Of a stretch of DNA of 64,000 nucleotides, positions 60,391-64,000 are shown one piece after another. Numbering within the stretch: position 1 is the first letter of the stretch; each line of letters begins with the position of its first letter. The notes under the pieces were generated by a model that saw only the letters and a program-made list of their open reading frames with translations, made no database searches and was not told the DNA's origin. The DNA comes from Kosakonia radicincitans DSM 16656 (GTDB lineage: Bacteria > Pseudomonadota > Gammaproteobacteria > Enterobacterales > Enterobacteriaceae). The stretch spans positions 3,968,001 through 4,032,000 of the forward strand of contig NZ_CP018016.1 of assembly GCF_000280495.2 (NCBI RefSeq), written 5' to 3'. The translations under genes and the position numbers were made by a program.

Positions 60391-60960
60391 TCAGAACTGA
60401 AAGCGCATCCACGCGAAGTAAACGTTTCCGTTATTGTAAGTTCCTGGGATGTAGGTCATCTGGAATGTTGCCGGCCCATAGCCAATTGAAGCCAGCGGTA
60501 ACAGCACCGGAATCGGAATGTAATGCCAGTTATCGCGTGCAGTCACGCCTGCGGTGTAACCGAGCCCGAGACGAAAATTATCATCCGCCAGTGGTCGCCA
60601 GGTTTTCTCCCAGCCATAGCCGCCAATCGGTTCCCATTTGTTAAACGAATCTTTAAAGGCCATCAGGTACAAGCCGTGCCAGTTGCCTTTCTCATCCCAG
60701 CGATCCTGACCAAATCCGGCGCCCCATGGGCGTTCGTTATAACGGTCGGTTTTCTCCTTGTCATAAGCAAAACGCGCATGCCAGGTAATAGCCGGTACAT
60801 AGAGATCGTAATGCTCTGGCGCTTGCCAGGTTTGCTTTACGTTGTCGGTAAAATCGGAGAACCAGGACTGCTGGGCTGCGTGCGTCAGGGAAACCACCGA
60901 AAACTGACAAAATATAGCGAAGAGTGTGAAAATTTTATTTTTAACAGACACCGTATGCAT
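60391..60960 (-). CDS. pagP: PagP, lipid A palmitoyltransferase
   Basis: This outer-membrane beta-barrel enzyme moves palmitate from phospholipids to lipid A, giving resistance to cationic peptides. The 189-aa precursor has a signal peptide cut after LTHA. The active residues His (in [10 protein letters not shown]) and Asp-Ser (in [11 protein letters not shown]) are present. It ends with the barrel signature Phe (AWMRFQF). It is PhoPQ-regulated in relatives; I could not place a clear PhoP box upstream. Confidence 0.94.
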   Translation of the reverse strand: MHTVSVKNKIFTLFAIFCQFSVVSLTHAAQQSWFSDFTDNVKQTWQAPEHYDLYVPAITWHARFAYDKEKTDRYNERPWGAGFGQDRWDEKGNWHGLYLMAFKDSFNKWEPIGGYGWEKTWRPLADDNFRLGLGYTAGVTARDNWHYIPIPVLLPLASIGYGPATFQMTYIPGTYNNGNVYFAWMRFQF

Positions 60961-61091
60961 TCCATTTTACGTATTGACGTATAGTCTGTAGCAGGATATC
61001 TGAATAAACTCTTAACGAAATCAGATTAATTCTGAAAACATAGCGAAAATTCCTTATTCCGCTAATCATTTTCAGGTTAAATACAATATGT

Positions 61092-61116
61092 TACGCCGCA
61101 ACAATATTGCGGCGTA
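61092..61116 (-). terminator. Hairpin after the CusA-type gene
   Basis: A perfect 10-bp stem TACGCCGCAA/TTGCGGCGTA with loop CAATA starts eight bases after the stop. The bases that follow on the minus strand are only moderately T-rich (ACATATTGTATTT), so termination may be incomplete. Confidence 0.6.
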
Positions 61117-61123
61117 CATTTTC

Positions 61124-64000
61124 TTAGCGTCGACGATGCAACAAGTAATACACCGCCGGAATGACCAGCATCGACAGTAATGGCGCAGTGACCATACCGC
61201 CGATCATCGGCGCAGCGATACGGCTCATGACCTCTGATCCGCTGCCACTGCCCCACATGATGGGCAACAATCCTGCCATAATAGTCGCGACAGTCATCAC
61301 CTTCGGCCGCACACGCAATACGGCCCCCTCATGAATTGCCCGCAGCAACATCTTATTTCCTCCCTGCGGATCGCATTGACGATATTTATCCAGTGCGTGG
61401 TTCAGATAGAGCACCATAATAACGCCGAACTCCGCCGCAACACCGGACAGCGCAATAAATCCAACGGCCCCGGCAACGGATAAGTTATATCCCAGTAGCC
61501 ACAATAACCAGACACCACCAATCAATGAGAAGGGTAATGTCCCCATTATTAACAGGGCATCGGTGACACGTTTGAAGGTAATAAACAGCAAGACAAAGAT
61601 AATCATTAACGTTACCGGCAAGACGATCTTCAGCTTCGCCGTTGCACGCTCCAGATATTCAAACTGACCGGACCACGACAGTGTCACACCTTGCGGTAGC
61701 TTAACCTGCTGCACCACTCGCTGCTGCATCTCTTCAACGGCGGATTTTAAATCTCGTCCGCGCAGATCGACGTAAATCCAGTTGGACAGGCGCGCATTTT
61801 CGCTTTTCAGCATCGGTGGCCCTTCCGTAACTACGATATCGGCCAGCTCACCAAGTGCAATCTGGCTGCCATTCTCGGTTATTACGGGTAATGTGCGCAG
61901 ATCATCGACGTTATCGCGTATTTCACGCGGATAACGCACATTAATCGGGAAGCGTTCACGACCTTGCAGCACTTCGCCAATATTTTCCCCACCCACCAAC
62001 GTGGAAACCAGTGATTGCAGCTCTTTCACCGAAACGCCATAACGCGCGGCCTGCGCCCGGTTGATGTTGATATCGACATAGCGCCCGCCCGCCAGCCTTT
62101 CCGCCAGTGCCGAAGTCACTCCCGGCACGGTTTTCACAACCTGCTCGATTTGCTGCGCCACGCGCTCGATATCGGCGATGTTATTACCGTTCACCTTTAT
62201 GCCGACCGGGCTTTTAATACCGGTCGCCAACATATCCAGGCGGTTACGGATCGGCGGTACCCAGACATTCGCAATCCCCGGAATACTCACGGTCTTATCC
62301 AGCTCATCAACCAGTTTCTCCGGCGTCATTCCAGGGCGCCACTGGTCACGCGGTTTAAAGCGGATGGTCGTTTCCACCATGGTGAGCGGCGCAGGATCCG
62401 TTGCCGTCTCCGCCCTTCCCGCTTTACCAAACACGCTTTCCACTTCCGGCACGCTTTTGATCAGCCGATCGGTTTGCTGCAACAAACGGCTGGCTTCACG
62501 GGCGGAAATCCCCGGTAGCGTCGAGGGCATATACAATAAATCGCCTTCATCGAGCGGCGGCATAAACTCACTGCCCAGACGACTTAACGGCCACAGCGTC
62601 GCCACCAGCAACAGCAGCGCAATGCCCAGCGTCGCTTTCGGCCATGCCAGCACTTTATCCAGTAGCGGCTCGTACAGACGGATCAGAAAGCGGTTAATCG
62701 GATTTGCTTTTTCATCGGGGATTTTGCCGCGAATAAACAACCCCATCAGCACCGGTACAAGCGTGATCCCAAGCCCTGCCGCAACCGCCATCGCCCAGCT
62801 TTTGGTAAATGCCAGCGGGGAAAACATGCGCCCTTCCTGCGCTTCTAGCGAAAACACCGGAATAAATGACAGCGTGATGATCAACAGGCTGCAAAACAGA
62901 GCAGGACCAACTTCCACCGCCGCCCGCTCTGAACAGCGCCAGTAATCAGCACTCGTCGGTTGACGATCGGGGTTATCATGTCGCCACTGCTCCATCACCT
63001 TATGCATGTTCTCGATCATCACAATCGCGGCATCCACCATGGCGCCAATGGCGATGGCAATCCCGCCAAGCGACATAATGTTGGCGTTGATGCCCTGATA
63101 GTGCATGACAATAAACGCGCCAAGAATCCCCAGCGGCAACGAGACAATGGCCACCAGCGCAGAGCGGAAGTGGAACAAGAACAGCGTACAAACCAGAGCA
63201 ACAACGATAAACTCTTCAATCAGTTTATGGGTGAGCGTCTCAACCGCATGCTCAATCAGCGTTGAACGGTCATAAACCGGTACGATCTCCACCCCGGCGG
63301 GCAGCGTTTTCTGTATTTCACCCAATTTGGCTTTAACGGCGTGGATAGTATCCAGCGCATTTTTGCCGTAACGCATGACGATAATACCGCCTGCAACTTC
63401 CCCTTCGCCGTTGTACTCCGCCACGCCGCGTCGTAGTTCCGGACCCAACCGCACCGTCGCCACATCTGAAAGCATCACCGGCACGCCCTCGCGGCTGGCG
63501 ATCACTATCTGACGAAAATCCGACAACTGCCGCAAATAGCCGGTTGTACGCACCATGAACTCGGCTTCGCCCATCTCCAGCAGCGCGCCGCCGCTCTCCT
63601 GGTTTGCCGCCTGCACCGCATTGACAATCTGTTCATGGGTAATATTCAGCGCCCGCATTCGTGCCGGATCCGGCACAATCTGATACTGACGTACCATCCC
63701 GCCAACACTGGCGACCTCCGCCACGTTCGGCACCGTTTTTAGCTCGAACTTCAGCGTCCAGTCCTGTAAAGCGCGTAGATCCGCCAGATTGTGCTTACCG
63801 CTGCGATCGACCAGTGCATACTCATAAATCCAGCCAACGCCGGTAGCATCCGGCCCCAGCCCGACGTTTACCCCGGCAGGCAGCGAGGACTGGATCTGGC
63901 TAAGATTCTCCAGCACCCGCGATCGCGCCCAATAGAGATCGGTATCGTCCTCGAATAAAACATACACATAGGAATCGCCGAACATCGAATAGCCACGTAC
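61124..64000 (-). CDS. cusA: CusA-type Cu(I)/Ag(I) RND efflux pump (5' end outside window)
   Basis: This is a heavy-metal RND pump of the inner membrane. About 958 codons are visible; the gene continues past base 64000 and lacks roughly 80-90 N-terminal residues. By alignment with E. coli CusA, the three metal-binding methionines are kept: [10 protein letters not shown] (M573), PLTMVETTI (M623, with E625) and NRLDMLATG (M672). The proton-relay Asp in [15 protein letters not shown] (D405) is also kept. This points to Cu/Ag rather than Zn/Co. cusA is last in cusCFBA operons, and here it is followed by a hairpin. The outer-membrane and adaptor subunits should lie beyond the right edge. Confidence 0.9.
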   Translation of the reverse strand, partial: VRGYSMFGDSYVYVLFEDDTDLYWARSRVLENLSQIQSSLPAGVNVGLGPDATGVGWIYEYALVDRSGKHNLADLRALQDWTLKFELKTVPNVAEVASVGGMVRQYQIVPDPARMRALNITHEQIVNAVQAANQESGGALLEMGEAEFMVRTTGYLRQLSDFRQIVIASREGVPVMLSDVATVRLGPELRRGVAEYNGEGEVAGGIIVMRYGKNALDTIHAVKAKLGEIQKTLPAGVEIVPVYDRSTLIEHAVETLTHKLIEEFIVVALVCTLFLFHFRSALVAIVSLPLGILGAFIVMHYQGINANIMSLGGIAIAIGAMVDAAIVMIENMHKVMEQWRHDNPDRQPTSADYWRCSERAAVEVGPALFCSLLIITLSFIPVFSLEAQEGRMFSPLAFTKSWAMAVAAGLGITLVPVLMGLFIRGKIPDEKANPINRFLIRLYEPLLDKVLAWPKATLGIALLLLVATLWPLSRLGSEFMPPLDEGDLLYMPSTLPGISAREASRLLQQTDRLIKSVPEVESVFGKAGRAETATDPAPLTMVETTIRFKPRDQWRPGMTPEKLVDELDKTVSIPGIANVWVPPIRNRLDMLATGIKSPVGIKVNGNNIADIERVAQQIEQVVKTVPGVTSALAERLAGGRYVDININRAQAARYGVSVKELQSLVSTLVGGENIGEVLQGRERFPINVRYPREIRDNVDDLRTLPVITENGSQIALGELADIVVTEGPPMLKSENARLSNWIYVDLRGRDLKSAVEEMQQRVVQQVKLPQGVTLSWSGQFEYLERATAKLKIVLPVTLMIIFVLLFITFKRVTDALLIMGTLPFSLIGGVWLLWLLGYNLSVAGAVGFIALSGVAAEFGVIMVLYLNHALDKYRQCDPQGGNKMLLRAIHEGAVLRVRPKVMTVATIMAGLLPIMWGSGSGSEVMSRIAAPMIGGMVTAPLLSMLVIPAVYYLLHRRR

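Noticed and set aside
60961..61091. A PhoP box upstream of pagP
   Set aside because: GTTAA and GTTTA occur on the pagP strand, but not as direct repeats with the 11-bp period needed.

Overview
The window is a stretch of enterobacterial chromosomal backbone. Gene content, order and protein sequences match the E. coli/Salmonella region running from kdp through nag, the glnX-side tRNA array, leuS, mrd and lip to pagP. Some linkages differ from E. coli K-12: a small EamA-type transporter lies between kdpE and pgm, a secreted chitobiase gene lies where chiQ would be, a CusA-type metal pump lies beyond pagP, and an unrecognised membrane protein lies beside the tRNA array. I see no transposase, integrase, phage gene, CRISPR array or plasmid function. 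The organism is a member of the Enterobacteriaceae outside E. coli, of the Enterobacter/Kosakonia/Klebsiella type. I cannot name the genus from this sequence alone.

Layout. 1-8.5 kb: kdpFABC-kdpDE, the high-affinity K+ pump and its two-component system, then an EamA-type transporter. 8.5-10.8 kb (minus strand): pgm and seqA. 10.9-13.6 kb (plus strand): ybfF, ybfE, fldA and the coupled uof-fur pair. 13.6-22.2 kb (minus strand): chiP-chb, glnS and nagE. 22.5-28.5 kb (plus strand): nagBACD and asnB. 28.6-29.5 kb: a seven-gene tRNA operon (Met-Leu-Gln-Gln-Met-Gln-Gln). 29.5-31.4 kb: the unknown membrane protein, convergent with ubiF. 31.5-37.1 kb: miaB-ybeZ-ybeY-corC-lnt. 37.1-40.8 kb: a REP-like repeat and gltIJKL with the SroC sRNA between gltI and gltJ. 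40.8-48.1 kb: ybeL, leuS-lptE-holA-nadD, and the divergent cobalamin pair cobD/cobC. 48.3-55.1 kb: rsfS-rlmH-mrdA-mrdB-rlpA-dacA-ybeD. 55.2-61 kb: lipB, ybeF, lipA, tatE, ybeM, crcB, cspE and pagP. 61.1-64 kb: the 3' part of a CusA-type pump, cut by the window edge.

How the genes work together. The chitin/GlcNAc genes form one regulon. ChiP admits chitooligosaccharides, Chb hydrolyses them, NagE imports GlcNAc as GlcNAc-6-P, and NagA and NagB convert it to fructose-6-P, all under NagC. Two near-perfect NagC operators flank the chiP promoter region, and another pair, 94 bp apart, spans the nagE-nagB intergenic region with a CRP site between them. Cell-wall and envelope functions cluster on the right (PBP2, RodA, RlpA, PBP5, LptE, Lnt, PagP). 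LipB and LipA make lipoyl groups.

The most interesting material is regulatory rather than a new protein system: a hairpin followed by U tracts in the chiP leader, alternative stem-loops between rlpA and dacA, an intrinsic-terminator-like hairpin just upstream of cspE, a dyad with LysR-site spacing in front of ybeF, and the uncharacterised membrane protein beside the tRNA array. Comparisons with E. coli lengths and with known biology are from memory; no database search was run.
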